Source: Echinococcus granulosus
Taxonomy: Eukaryota; Platyhelminthes; Cestoda; Cyclophyllidea; Taeniidae
Direction: 5' to 3'
NCBI RefSeq assembly: GCF_000524195.1
Contig: NW_020170437.1
Coordinates: forward strand, 9,525-73,524
DNA length: 64,000 nt
Under the pieces are notes generated by a model. It was not told the DNA's origin. It did not search any database and worked only from the letters and a program-made list of their open reading frames with translations. Positions 1 to 11,687 of the stretch are shown in pieces; position 1 is the first letter of the stretch, and every line of letters starts with the position of its first letter. A program made the translations under genes and the position numbers.

Positions 1-55
1 AGTGCAGGCATGCAGAACATCAGAGCCTACAATTTCGTGAAAGTTACAACCAGAA

Positions 56-204
56 GTTAGTGCAGCGAAATGAACTGAGAACCACACGAGCTTCTGTTCT
101 ACTCATCTGGCTGCTTTTCAATGTGGCTTAGTAATGCGTAGAGACATTATTGTCGACAGGTCAGGCGTTTCATTTATCTAGTATTTATGTTAGTGCAGCG
201 AAAT
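56..204 (+). repeat. Two exact 16-base direct repeat copies
   Basis: gttagtgcagcgaaat occurs at 56-71 and 189-204. A shorter core, gtgcagcgaaat, recurs at the WDR12 poly(A) site near 9390. This is possibly the end of a small repeat family. Confidence 0.4.
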
Positions 205-518
205 CCTTTTTTGCTCACAATATGTCCTGCTGATGTTACATCGCAAAAGTAGGTCATGCTGGCGAATGTCGTGGCAATTGTGCTTGAATTAACGTATGTT
301 AGGTAAACGAGGTTGCTCAAGTCAGCAAGGTTGGTAATTAAAACGTATACTATTTTTTTCTTGCTTCTGGAGTGACTGAAGTATCCCTTGGGGTAACACT
401 CTGTAATTATAACGTTTAGTTTGCAAGTTATCACACTGTTGTGGTACTACGTGCAATTTTTAATTCAAAATGGTCCTTAATCTCTTCCTTGTTACCCTTT
501 CCGAAGATTTTATGCGAA

Positions 519-600
519 GCCGAGGCCTCTTAGGGCTGACATATATTACACGGTCAGCACAACTCTGACCTCGGTCTGAAATAAAGGAAATGAATGAATG
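519..600 (+). repeat. Nested hairpin plus AATAAA and short GAAT repeats, possible retrotransposon 3' end
   Basis: Two nested stems are visible. The inner one pairs gctgac (535-540) with gtcagc (553-558). The outer one pairs gccgagg (519-525) with cctcggt (569-575), with one wobble. AATAAA follows at 580-585 and then a short GAAT tandem run to 600. A structured 3' end followed by a simple tandem tail is common in non-LTR retrotransposons and some SINEs. No second copy was noticed in the window, so this identity is an inference. Confidence 0.3.
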
Positions 601-1002
601 CCGGAAGGAAATGCGGTAAAACGAATGAATGGTTGAAGAATATTCGTTTAATTAAGTTCACCTAATTAGTTTTAATTTAATTATTTACTCAACTATTAAT
701 TTAAGGAAATAAAATTGATGAAAAGTGTCAAGGACTATTTAAAAAAAAACGCCACTTTACATTTCCACAATCTTAAAAATTGAGCTCCTCTAAGCGTCAG
801 AATTGTTAATAAGTTTAGCGAAGAGCCCAAAGAGTGACGTAGTGTAGACCCACGGCGAACCTACAGAAAGGATTGGTTTAAAGAGAACCAGCAGAAAACC
901 AAAGTCACGTTCAGGAAAAATCGGGAAGAATCATGGGGCAAGAGGCCTTGAACAGAGTTATGAAACGGATGTATAATCTTTTATCCCCAAATTGGCCGGT
1001 AG

Positions 1003-4000
1003 GGTTTGTACGCAGAGGTGTTGGGACCCTCATTGCAGACGTACATAGACGTGACTAACTCGAATACCGAGCAGATAGGCACGTGCCTCTCGATGCGTGA
1101 GTTGGGCATGTTCTTCGGGTCGCTGGTGGGTGCTTTCCTAGCTGACCGTTTTGTACGGTGGCGACACTTCGTTGTGGCCGGCGGTCTGGTACTCGGAGCG
1201 GTCACAATCGGCGCTGTACCTTGGTGCACCACTGTGGCTTCCCTCTCTGCCACTCTCTTCTTCTCCGGCTGCGCTCACGGCACTATGACTGCCAGTAGGT
1301 CTCTGTCTTTCTATCTTTGTCTCTTTTAGTGGGCTCACCTCCTCGGTTAGTAACTGTGAAGGCTTTTCATAAGACCTTGTTAGTTGTAAGCGATTTGCTA
1401 GGCTAAAATAAGTTTATTTTGCGCTGACAACTACCGTGAAATGATCCGGTTTGAGCTTTCGATGGGTAGTAGTTGAAGCTGTATCTTTAATCTGCGCTCA
1501 CTGCGCAAGTAGTACCTCACATTCAGGTCGTGACAAACCTGCTATTGCTGTCAAAGTTCCACCTGTTTTGCTTTATGGTTCTGCTTTTGTCCCCAACCTT
1601 TCTCACCTGTTATCTCGTTGGCTGTTGGGGCCTCGTGCTTGCCTCTGTTAAAATCTCAATCACTCTTGAAGTTTCCCTTGGTAGGAGGTGATTTACTGTT
1701 TTAGCGCAAAAGGGGCAAGGTTAGGTTGATAATTTCCGCCAAAATGAGTGTGTACAAGCTTTGGGAGAGAGTTGTTGAAGTAGCACATTAATGTTTGGCC
1801 TGCGCCTGCAACATTTGCTTAGTAAGCAACTTGAGTTTCATGTTGAAGGCTATTTCTTGCTCTGAAGAACCAGGTTTCTGCGTCAATATTTGCTTAGAAG
1901 GGCTAGTTTCGATCTGACATCCCTATTGGCCGTTAACTGCGTTCATAGAAGAATAGAAACCAGCAATTTTAGAATTGATGGGCTAAAGACATCTCAGTGC
2001 AACCATTAAAGTTACAAGACAGAAGTAATGTATTTTGGCGCTAATTCTTTCTTCAAACGAATTTGCTATTTTCAACCGGTTTACTCCATATTTTGACCCC
2101 GATTTGACAAGACTATTTTATTAATAACTTTTATCTACGACTGAGGGAAACTTGACAATTTCGAGCTTGTACCAAAAGCTATTTGTGTAGCAATTGGTGA
2201 ATTGGTAAATCTTTTCGATGGGAAAACACCAATAAATACACTTCGTTTAAGGCTAGTAACTCTTGAAACTAAATTTGCGGGTCATTCTTGAGCGGACAGC
2301 TGACACACATCCGTGCCCTTATTACCCTTTATGATTGATTGCTGATTGATGTTTGTGAAATGCTTTTCGGTGTCCAAATGACTGCATTTTCACACTATCT
2401 AACAAAGCCTAGCACATATTTCCTTTGACATGCGACTGCCGTTCACCTCTCACAACGTGTGAATTCGAACAGCTAATTATAATAACCACTTTTTGCCTTT
2501 ATTGTCCTGCCCTCCGAATACCTCTAATTTTACTTTACATTAAGTAAGGCCTTTTGCGTGTTTCGTACTTACTGACTTGTGACGTACTTTCTGCAATCGA
2601 ATTAAGAGATTGAGGTTTCCTAGTAAACATTAGTTATGAATACAAAAATCTTTTTTTCTGTTTTAAGCAACAGTAAAACACAATCCCCATTTTCGATCAC
2701 GGGCGCGGGTTTGTGCTCCCGCATTGCGTGGCTACTTTATAGAGTACAAAAGTTCTGGATGTATCAGCATATCCTCCAACTACTGGAGTCGTTCTCTGAC
2801 GTGGAAAAATGGCTGTCATTTATCTATAATTTCTTTGCTGTATTGTGTTTTGTGTGAACAAAACTATGCTTTCTGTGTTGGTTGCCAGTATTAGCCGGAA
2901 GCTAGAACCAAAAGTTATTGCAAACTTTTTGTTTTTTTCCTGGTGCAACTAAACGCACCCTTTAGGACGCACGCTTACTTTGGCGCTTCTTCCTGCAATG
3001 TTCAACATCCACCGCCATAAGATGTCATATGCAGTTTTAAATCGACACAAGTGAATCTAAATCAACAGCTACTGCACAAAAAGCTTTACCTAGTTGACAC
3101 AATGACTTCCAATTCTACCAATTTGAACAAAAGATTAGCACTTTTACCCAGTGTGGCCGAGGAAACCAAAAAAGATTAAAATCCCAGAGGACAGGGTGTC
3201 CTCAAAATATTTATAAAACGTGTATTTCATTGGTATGCGGCATTCGAGTTTCTGGGGCAGTTTCACACAAGCCAAGTTATTTAAGTAAAGTGGATGTCAA
3301 AACCATTACTTTGTCAGTTACAGTTTAGATTTTACACTACCCAATCATCATTTGGTGTTAATTTTATCAATTCTTAATTTGGTGATGAATTTTACCGATT
3401 TGAAGTTTGTTGCACTTTCTAACACAGGTGGAAATCCGCTGCTGAATTCGATTTGGCTGGAGAAGTCGGGTGGACCTTTCAACTTCATGCATTCGGGCTA
3501 CGGCGTAGGCGCTTCTGTGGCCCCCGGCCTGTTGGCATCTTTTACCTTCGCTCAAGAGAAGGTTTTCGCCAACGGTACCGTGGTCAAGAATAGAATAATT
3601 AGTCTCACCACGCCCTACTTCATCGTCGGTGGCCTCTGCTGTGGCTGTGCCTGTCTCTTTTGCTGTTTTAGCTTCTGCCAACCATCTAAAGAGGTTAATC
3701 CTACTTTCTGATGATCGGACTAATCTTCGTGAGCCTGGCAAGCGACAGTGCTGTTATTAATGCCGTTGACAACGCAAAAGTGCAGGCTTAGATTTGCGCA
3801 TTTAGGGTAATGTTAGAATTGTTAAGTTCCTTCCCGGTTAGATTTACACAATTTTAGAGCCGAACCGCCAGCTTTTCTGTACATTAAAGCGCACAAAGAT
3901 GATTGCAATAGTTGTGGAGGTAAACTCTGATTGCATATATGAGCAGGTCACGATTGCATGCATTTCATAACAGGGTTCGTTGTGGCAGTGTGAGGCATAA

Positions 4001-5075
4001 AAACTTCATGTTTAGTTTGAATTCCCCGCTCTGCTGACATTCTTGTTAATTTTGCTCCACATTTAATCTTAAACGAAATCCATCCAGGAATGCAAATTGT
4101 GAACTAGATTCAAAATACACTGAAAAGCCCGTAAATAAATGTGTGGAAACTCGAAATTTTAATTTCGACCTACCGTGATTGAATATCGTTGCCATATCGC
4201 TTGCCTGTTACAATTACGTAAGCATCACACTGCTTTGGGGCTTCAGTGTACCACTTACTTATCGATTCTTGTTCCAATACTTATGTGTCGTATTCGAGAT
4301 GACTTTTTAATTACTGAAAAATGTGTTATTTTCAAAGGAGACCACCGAAGCAACCATATCAAAAGGCGAAGATAGCTGCTCTGCCGAGGAGTTTGAAGAC
4401 GTAAAAGTAGGGGTTAAAAAGTTCGCTCTGTTGCAAGCATTGGCAGCTCAAGCGAGGGTACTCCTCTATGTAACAGTGCCAATCTTCCTGCTCTACGCAG
4501 CTCTAGTGGGTAACGAACGTGTCTTCTCGAAGTATCTCTTTGTCTTCGCCAATGAAGGACCCGCTCATCTGCCAGAGAGCGATTGCTTTCTCCTCAATAG
4601 CGTCTACTGGATTGTTTTTGCTCTCGCCCGGGTTGTCACTGTACCCGTCAGTTTAATCGTTCCCTTGCCTATCCTCTTCGCGATTCAGCTAGTGGGCGCG
4701 TGGGCAATGGCTCTAGGGTTCTACCTCGCGCCCTCCAACCGCACCGTCTACCTGGCTTTCACGGTGTGTTTCGGCCTCTTCAAAAGTCCTCTCTTTCCTA
4801 CGGGCCTTGGAGTGGTCAGTATGGCCTCGCCAGTCTCAGGAGTCATCACTTTTTTCGTCAACCTCGGGAGTTCCGTGGGTGCGAGTGCGCTCCAGGCGGT
4901 GGGGGGCATGGTACTCAATCGTCAGGGCAGACAAGCCTTCCCCCTCCTGGTTATGATATCGGCTCTGGTGCTCATTTTCTTCGGTGTTGGGCTCATCGTC
5001 ACTACCTACCTTTACCGAAAGCGACACAGACCGAATTCGGAACCAAAACCGGAGGTCTCTAGTCTCTCCGCTTAA
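1003..5075 (+). CDS. MFSD4-like major facilitator superfamily transporter (5' incomplete)
   Basis: Exons are 1003-1294, 3428-3693 and 4338-5075, with phases 0/1/0 joining cleanly and a TAA stop. They give 431 residues, multi-membrane throughout. The first exon has GPSLQTYID after a membrane segment, then the MFS loop 2-3 signature GAFLADRFVRWR. The second exon has the SGYGVGA stretch that matches the LHFSFALGA region of vertebrate MFSD4B/NaGLT1. The third exon supplies the C-terminal half, with about six membrane segments and a short polar tail. MFSD4 proteins are plasma-membrane carriers linked to sodium-dependent glucose transport; the substrate here is unknown. About 20-30 N-terminal residues are missing: the frame has a TAG exactly at the acceptor (1000-1002), so an upstream exon is required. 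A later in-frame ATG at 1093 would cut off the first membrane segment and is unlikely to be the real start. Confidence 0.8.
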
Positions 5076-6774
5076 TTGGGAATCCACCTTTTTCTTGCAC
5101 CTGCGATATTTTGTGATTGTAAAAGAGAAAATGCATTCTAAATATTTACCCAAACGTACTTAGACCTGTTTTGACTTGCTTCTTTAACTGATTGGGATTT
5201 CAAAAATTAGTGTTAAATGGACTTTTAGAGATCAGAAGACTACTGTTATGTTACAGTAAGTGCGACATTATGTGCTTCATTTCAATAAATTCACTGCACG
5301 TGAGTATTCCACGTGGCATCATGTAATGTATGTCTAGCAGAAGTTGAGTATTTGGCATTCGAAGACTTTTCTACGGCTCCATGTGTATTCACATATGTAT
5401 TTTCGAAGCTTTATCGAGACGAGCGTGTGCTCCCTCTGGCCGGGCGGGTTTGCAATCTCATTTAGGCTTGATCTTTCCGAATCTGATGGTGTAGTTTTTT
5501 GTAGTTTACATAGCAGCGAAGTGGTGTTTTACCTCTGCGGGTCGATGTTCGACTAAACTAGAATCCCGAACGCAGGGTCGAGGACCCATTGCACGGTTTC
5601 ATTCTTCAGCAACTGCTAATCCGGGCTCAGCGAACCACCTTACCACGGTTGCGGTGTGCCATTGTAGCACCTCGGAACTTAGGCTTAAGTGTAATATGCA
5701 TATTTGACTAATAGGTATTAGGGCCAATGGTATGGCCCCGAGGCCAGACCGCCCGGCGAGGTACAATGGCCACGATAAGGAGGTCCTTCACCAAAACCGG
5801 ATGTGAATCAACCAACGTCGGTGTTTTTCTCATGTTAGACAACATGCATAAGAAATAGAAAGACAAGGTACAATGGTAAGTGGGTCGAAAACTAGTAGAG
5901 GTTGGCGGATACATAATCAAGGCTATTACCTCGCATTCAGTGGAATCAGCGGGTCTGTAATTACTGATCTAACGATGACGCAACAGTTGGATTGGTACGG
6001 AACTGGGACGATGCTATTTGAACCTGGAATAGTAGGGTAAAGTGCTGTGTTGCAGAACTTTCTAAAACACAGGGAGAAAAACACCCCTGCTTTCGATTAA
6101 CCATAACTGTTTGGTGGAAGGCCTTCATAGAACATCCCGTTGTATAGGCAGCTCCATGTGATTGCGAATAACACTTGTGCCACCTATATGAAGTATCGTA
6201 ATGATTTGTCCAACTGTAAATTTTGGTAATCTGGCTCTTCATAATTCAGGTGCAGTTATAGTTCTTGGTTCACCTATACGTCCATACTAAACCACCCTCC
6301 TTTCTGGAATGGCCTATTATGACCTCCCTGAAGACTCGAGGCACTGTGCTTCCACTCTTGCACAACATTACCTCGAAGCAACTGGGCCGTAAGATGGGAT
6401 CCAGCACTAAACCAAATACCATAAAGCCACAGGAGTTCAATATAAAAGGAGGGAAAAATTCATGAAGTATGCGAATTATTATTAAGTGGTTTGATGGATA
6501 GATAGCCAAATAACCCACCCTTCATCGAAGGAAATTGATCCCGCAAACTATGCACTACTAAACATGCTAAAATAATAACAGTTCTTTATTTCAGTATAAG
6601 AAGTGAAAAAGTGGCTGGAAGCTTCTTCCAGAGCTCCAATCAGCTAGAGCAGTTTTGGCGTTTTTAATTTAGGATGTCCGAAATAGATACTTCCAATGAT
6701 TAAGAGGCACTATTTAAAGCACCAAAAAAGTGTTTATATCTTTAACTAAGTCAGCCGACCTTACAAATCGCCAA
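5076..6774. other. Intergenic spacer between the transporter and WDR12
   Basis: No coding exon was supported. The stretch 5430-5930 is more GC-rich than its surroundings and contains a small hairpin: gggcca (5721-5726) pairing with tggccc (5733-5738). It may be a degraded dispersed repeat. The WDR12 promoter must lie in the last part, but no TATA-like motif stood out. Confidence 0.4.
5284..5289 (+). terminator. Polyadenylation signal, MFSD4-like gene
   Basis: AATAAA lies about 210 bases after the stop, followed by GT-rich sequence. Confidence 0.5.
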
Positions 6775-9377
6775 ATGGATCTGCATGTGCAGGTGTCGTT
6801 TCGCACGCGGGATGATAGGTTTGATTTTAAATGCAAGTTAACACTTAGGATTTCAGGTATTCAGTCCCTTCACACCCAATAAGTATCCCACGATCATCAA
6901 ACACCGATGACCTAAGAAACGTTCTACGAGAATTGCTTAAAGGTCGAGCGGATTCAGTTTCCTTTGATTTTCTTCTGCGCAATGAGTTCATCGAAGGAAC
7001 ACTTGATGAGTTCCTCTTAAAAAAGCAAATTACATTGGCAAGTTTTGTCATTTTTCCTAACAAATTAACAGGAAGTGATTGAGATCGAATTTACGGTACG
7101 CCAAGATGCACCTGAAGCTCTTTCCAAAATAGCTCATGAAGATTTCATAAGTTGCGTGAGGCGCCGGGAAAATTGGTAAGGAGTTGTAGGAAGCACTAAA
7201 AACTCTCTTAAAGCATCATTACAGGTAGCTATGATGGAACCGTTCAGCTACGAGACGTAAAAGGGACCGAACCGATTTTTACTCTTACTCTTGAGGAACA
7301 GATTAAAACCGCAGAATGGATTAAGAAAGGTGAGTTAAAATAATCTTGCCTAGTTTTGGTTGTATTTGAATTATATGTAGTCTGTTTCTACGACTTTGTT
7401 TCCGTCTTTATTTGTAACATTGAATACATATTCGGCTTGGCTATTTGAAACGTGATTTGCCTCCTTTTTAAACTTTCTGCTGTTTAGGCACTGTAGATTC
7501 GGATGACTCCATATTTGCCACTGGCGGATTCGGCCAATTCGTTCGGCTCTGGGCTTGGAATATTGCTAAAACCTACGTTGAATGCGTTGCTGTGTGCAGG
7601 GGCCATAAGGAAACAATAATGTCGCTTGCATCATCCTCAACCATTTCTGGCTGTAATGCGGATCTATTCGCCTCATCCTCTTATGATTCCACGATTAAAG
7701 TGTGGTCTGCCAGTAAGCTTGCTAACGTGCTCCTGGTTTTCGCGTGACTTTTAAAAGTTGTGTACGAATTTAAGACGCAATATTAACTTATGTAACATTC
7801 TTGTACTTAAGATACTGATAAGACTGATCTTGTTATGGAGACTGGCGGCATATCACACAAACGAAAGTCGGAAGACAAAATTCCAGTTCGGGTGAGCCGT
7901 CATTTTTCGAGGTTGGAATTACTCCATCAGCTTTATTCGTCGTTCTCTTCCAAAATATATACTTGCAATGCTGAATTCACCGTTTCTGTTCATCCTTACT
8001 GCTAATCTTTGTTCAATAATTGCCACCGTTTTAGTGGCTATTCTTTTTTAGCCATATGCCACCGGTGTGAGGCAATTCTGTTAATTGTGCACAGGGGAGT
8101 TAGTTTTCCAGTTAAGCCACTTCAAGTTTATTTTTGATTATAAATTTGACTTCTGGTACTATTCGTGTCCAGTGATTTAAGATTTGTGAATGTCCCATTT
8201 TTATACTTTTTCATATTCTCGTAAACCGCAAGTTCTGTTATCAAGCGCAGCTTGTTTGAATACTAAAGTTATTATTGAATGTATTAATGGCTTTTGCCAG
8301 ATCCCGCGGGTAACCCTTGCGGGACACCGCAACATGGTGAGCCGGGTGTCCTGGTACTTGGAGGGTGTCACTTCGACCACCGTACCAAAGCTCATCTCGT
8401 GCAGTTGGGATCAGTCTATTCGTCTGTGGGACGTGGATACTGGGAGCGGCAGCCAGACGGCTGCGTCCAAGTGCGGCGAGGTGCGCTGCATCATGGTGGG
8501 TAGTGCTCTGCACGATCTTTCCGTCGCCTCGCAGGGTATTCTGGTCGCCGCTTCTGACAACAAGGTCCGGATTTATGACCTCAGAGCTAAGGGTGTGTTC
8601 TTTCCACCTTTCGGAAGCCTTTTCATCGGGAACATCGTGATGGTCTTAACAGCTACTTCCGTCCCATCATTAGCGATCACATCATGATAGCTGGCAGTCG
8701 CTGTTATTTTTTAAATCCTAATTTACCTCATTGCGGAAATTACTGGTGATTTCCTTAATTTTGAATTTTATTACGACTTTGTTACTAAGATGCGTAAATT
8801 TACTTTGCGTCTGGCATTTGGTGTTATCACTATTTTTATGTAGGAACGCGAACCCGTTCACCCACTATCGTCAGTACAGAATTAACAATTATTGCATGAT
8901 TGACAAATTACCTCACGAGATCCCTTAATCAATGCACTTGCAAGATTTCTCTTTGTAAGAAGCTTACAGTTTATACAAACCTAGGTAGTGGTTGCTTCTA
9001 AGCACCTGTTTCTAACTTATTGCATTAGATTACAACTATCCCATCGCACAATGAAGTAGATTCTGAACTGTTTTAGTGGCGCATCCTTTCCTTCTCTCAT
9101 AGATGCTCTCGCTCAGATTGGGTTCCAGGGTCATGATGGTTGGCTAACGTCGGTAGCCTGGGCGCCACACCGAGCCGACCAATTTGTAACGGGTTCGGTG
9201 GACAAGATAGTGAAGTTGTGGGACACACGGCGCACCTCTGCACCGCTCTTTGACCTCATGGGTCACCAGGATATTGTCACTGCAGTCGATTGGGCGCCTC
9301 CTGACAAGGATGGTCAGCACTATATTCTAAGTGCCTCGGCCGATGGGACTGCCAAAGTGTATCACTATCCTACTTAA
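6775..9377 (+). CDS. WDR12: Ribosome biogenesis protein WDR12 (Ytm1)
   Basis: Exons are 6775-6818, 6857-7037, 7072-7175, 7214-7329, 7488-7712, 7812-7891, 8301-8592 and 9103-9377. The sum is 1317 nt, or 438 residues; human WDR12 has 423. The N-terminal 80 or so residues form the NLE (ubiquitin-like) domain, including YSVPSHPISIP and EVIEIEF. A WD40 propeller follows, with repeat ends such as QFVRLWAWN, STIKVWSA, QSIRLWDVD, NKVRIYDLR, KIVKLWDTR and TAKVYHY. The lysine/arginine-rich linker KRKSEDK sits between repeats as in the human protein. WDR12 joins Pes1 and Bop1 (PeBoW) in the nucleolus for 27S/32S pre-rRNA processing and 60S assembly, and its NLE domain docks on the AAA ATPase Midasin. 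The first ATG matches the family start. The first three introns are 38, 34 and 38 nt; the second is GC-AG. Confidence 0.93.
7038..7071 (+). other. 34-nt GC-AG intron in WDR12
   Basis: The donor reads ttg|GCAAGT and the acceptor AACAG|gaa. Removing these 34 bases joins LKKQITL to EVIEIEF in frame, matching the family. The nearest GT donor (7042) gives a stop codon (TGA) a few codons into the next exon. Confidence 0.75.
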
Positions 9378-9398
9378 CCCTTTTCTATTGTGCAGCGA

Positions 9399-9404
9399 AA
9401 TAAA
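9399..9404 (+). terminator. Polyadenylation signal, WDR12
   Basis: AATAAA lies 22 bases after the WDR12 stop, implying a very short 3' UTR. It sits 366 bases before the KTI12 start codon. Confidence 0.5.
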
Positions 9405-9769
9405 TTGTACATTCTGTATGAATTTCACCTCTTTTTTCATTGTCTGCTCTGCTTTTGTATCATTCCTTAGGTTGCATCGAAGTTTAAGATCACTGTCTTT
9501 TTGTTTCCTAATTGAAGTGTTAATGCTCTTCTGGGTTTAAATCGGTTGCCCTATGTGAACAATGGACCAGAGAAACAGTTTGGTGCTTAGGCAACAGTAC
9601 CCTGCACAAATAACGGGCCACAAAACTGGGAGAAGTGTTGTATTATCTAGCGCACATTATTTAAGTTGGTTTAACTACTTCATCAAAATGTTATTTTATC
9701 GTTAGTGGTGGATATTTCCCATTAAATTACACGCTGCGTCAACTTCGCAGTTATACAGCGGGGTCGGTA
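9405..9769 (+). other. Short WDR12-KTI12 intercistronic region with acceptor-like end
   Basis: This is about 365 bases between the WDR12 poly(A) signal and the KTI12 ATG, on the same strand. It ends in two acceptor-like sites, TTCGCAG (to 9750) and TTATACAG (to 9758), the latter 11 bases before ATG. Either could be a 5' UTR intron end or a spliced-leader addition site. No ORF of note was seen. Confidence 0.4.
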
Positions 9770-11687
9770 ATGCCCCTACTTCTCCTTTGCGGGTATCCGT
9801 GTTCGGGCAAGTCATTGGTAGCCACGAGGTTGGCTGGCTTGCTTCGTGGGCAGGATCCGGACTGCGTAGTGGAGGTCATCTCCGAGGAAACCATTGCACG
9901 CGCCATCTCAGCCAACATTTCCGGCGAACAGGATCCTCGCGTTGCCATCTTCGCCAACGTTAGTCTAGAGAAACAGCTCCGTTCTCAGATCAAGTCACAG
10001 GTATGTTGAAGGTGGATCTGTGTAGATATATCAGCTCATGTCGGACAGTGTAGGCTTTACACACTAAGATTGTCGAACCATTACTCAAAATTCATTTTTA
10101 AAGTGCTCACATCGTCAATGTCGGGGCCAAATAGTTCTTGCCCAGTTGTACTAACGCTTTTTGGAGTTTTTTCTCGAGGATTGCATCAGTGTAAGAGCTT
10201 TTAAATATCAAATTGTTAGATACTTCCAACTTTTTAATAACTGCCTTGTCAGAGCAGAATTCTGCAATATTTTGATTCAAGTTAAATAATGCTGGTGAGC
10301 ATGCTTTAGGAATAAAACGCGGTTTGTGTATTTATGATTGAGATTGGATCAATTTAAATGCTACAATTCTCACTTTAAATTGTAAAAATGATGCAAAATA
10401 TGGATATTGCCTATGCTCGATCAGGCAAGCCTATTTTAGTGTACAACTGTACAAGAATGACACTGCATTGCCTTTCTCAGACGGATAGGATTCTCTCGGG
10501 TAAGAAAGGGAGTTCGGCACTGTGTGTGCTGGTGGATGCAAACAATTACATCAAGGGATATCGCTATGAGATGTACTGTGTGGCAAAGGCCACGCGGCAA
10601 CAACAGGCTATTGTCTACTGTACAACACCTGAGGCGATGTGCCGGGCAAACAACGCCCAGGTGAGTCTCAGGTCCATTCTCAACCTACTTGGCCCTACAG
10701 TTCTTATGCAAAAAGCTCAAAAATGTGGTTAATTTTTTTCGAGCTGGCGTAAGAGTGAAGTCCACGATTACTTACCACTTTTCTCGCATATCGCTGGTTG
10801 TTGTTTGATGAAAAAGACTGTGTCGGGGGCACATCATTTTCAACTTTTACTTCCAACTGCAGCGATTAAAAGCCTCGTTTCTGTCGAGTTTATTCCGAGA
10901 TCCAGGCAGGAAATCGGTTATTGGTGATTTTAGACAGCTCGCTATCCAGAGGAGATTTTTACGGACCTTGTCAATAGATTTGAACGTCCGAATGGCACCT
11001 CGCGGTGGGACAACCCACTCTATGAGATCTGCCTGCCCAAAGCAGATGGGCCTTTTGACCCCGGAGAGGAATTCAAACAGTTAGTGGAGGATCTGGCCAG
11101 TCGTGTGATCCGTGATTTGCTTCAATCAAACGTGGAAGTCAAGCCAAATCAGTCAACTGTCCCTTCAAAATCTGCAGCTGCCGACTATATCCAGGTAAGA
11201 AATACCACTAAAATGCCCCCTTTCACCGAATTAATGCATATCTCCAGACAACATCTACGCTGACAACTTAAGTCTAGCAACTGTATTTGCTGATTTAATG
11301 TAAACAGGCTTGACAATCCATCTGTATGCCTACTAATCCTGTGAAATGACCTCTCTTGGGAGGAAATGTGACTGCTGCCTTTAACTCTAGACAGTTGAAA
11401 GGGCCACTAACAAAGTGATCAGCCTAATTCTTACCGCCCAATCGCGAGGTGACGAGAAAGTGGCTCTACCAAATCAGGAGGATGTGGTTCTCCAACTTGC
11501 TGACCAAGAGACCTGGACACCGGCCATTCTAGCTAAGGCAAAACGCCACTTCTTCGCTTTTGTTCGATCCGGTCTGGGTGCTGGCGCGGATACAAGAGTA
11601 ACCAGACGAACAAGCGAGGACGAGATCAGTGCTCTATTCGTCCGTTTCCTTGGCACCGAAGCTCAACAACTCGCCTCCCTTACCTAA
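9770..11687 (+). CDS. KTI12: Protein KTI12 homologue, Elongator-associated
   Basis: Exons are 9770-10000, 10481-10660, 10934-11194 and 11391-11687, all joined in phase 0. They give 322 residues; human KTI12 has 354. The protein opens with a P-loop, GYPCSGKS at residues 8-15, within the family start MPLxxxCG. Exon 2 holds VLVDANNYIKG, with the Walker B-like Asp about residue 96, followed by YRYEMYC, the most diagnostic KTI12 stretch. Exon 3 has YPEEIFTDLVNRFERP and RWDNPLY, and exon 4 the C-terminal helical part. KTI12 is a P-loop ATPase (PSTK/KTI12 family) that binds tRNA and Elongator and supports wobble-uridine modification at U34. It lies tandem after WDR12 and converges on the YTHDF gene. 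Confidence 0.92.

Larger units (their letters stand above)
1..1002. other. Spacer or intron 5' of the MFSD4-like gene
   Basis: No supported coding exon was found here. The transporter model needs at least one more 5' exon ending in phase 0. It must lie here unrecognised or before the window. A 16-base direct repeat and a hairpin followed by AATAAA lie inside and are listed separately. Confidence 0.5.

Noticed and set aside
1093..1095. Internal ATG as the transporter start
   Set aside because: It would remove the conserved GPSLQTYID segment that is upstream in frame after a splice acceptor.
4836..5153. Minus-strand and +2 ORFs over the transporter C-terminal exon
   Set aside because: Shadow frames of the MFS coding exon.
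8201..8640. Several overlapping ORFs on both strands over the WDR12 WD40 exon
   Set aside because: They are other-frame readings of a GC-richer coding exon; only the frame with WD repeats is real.
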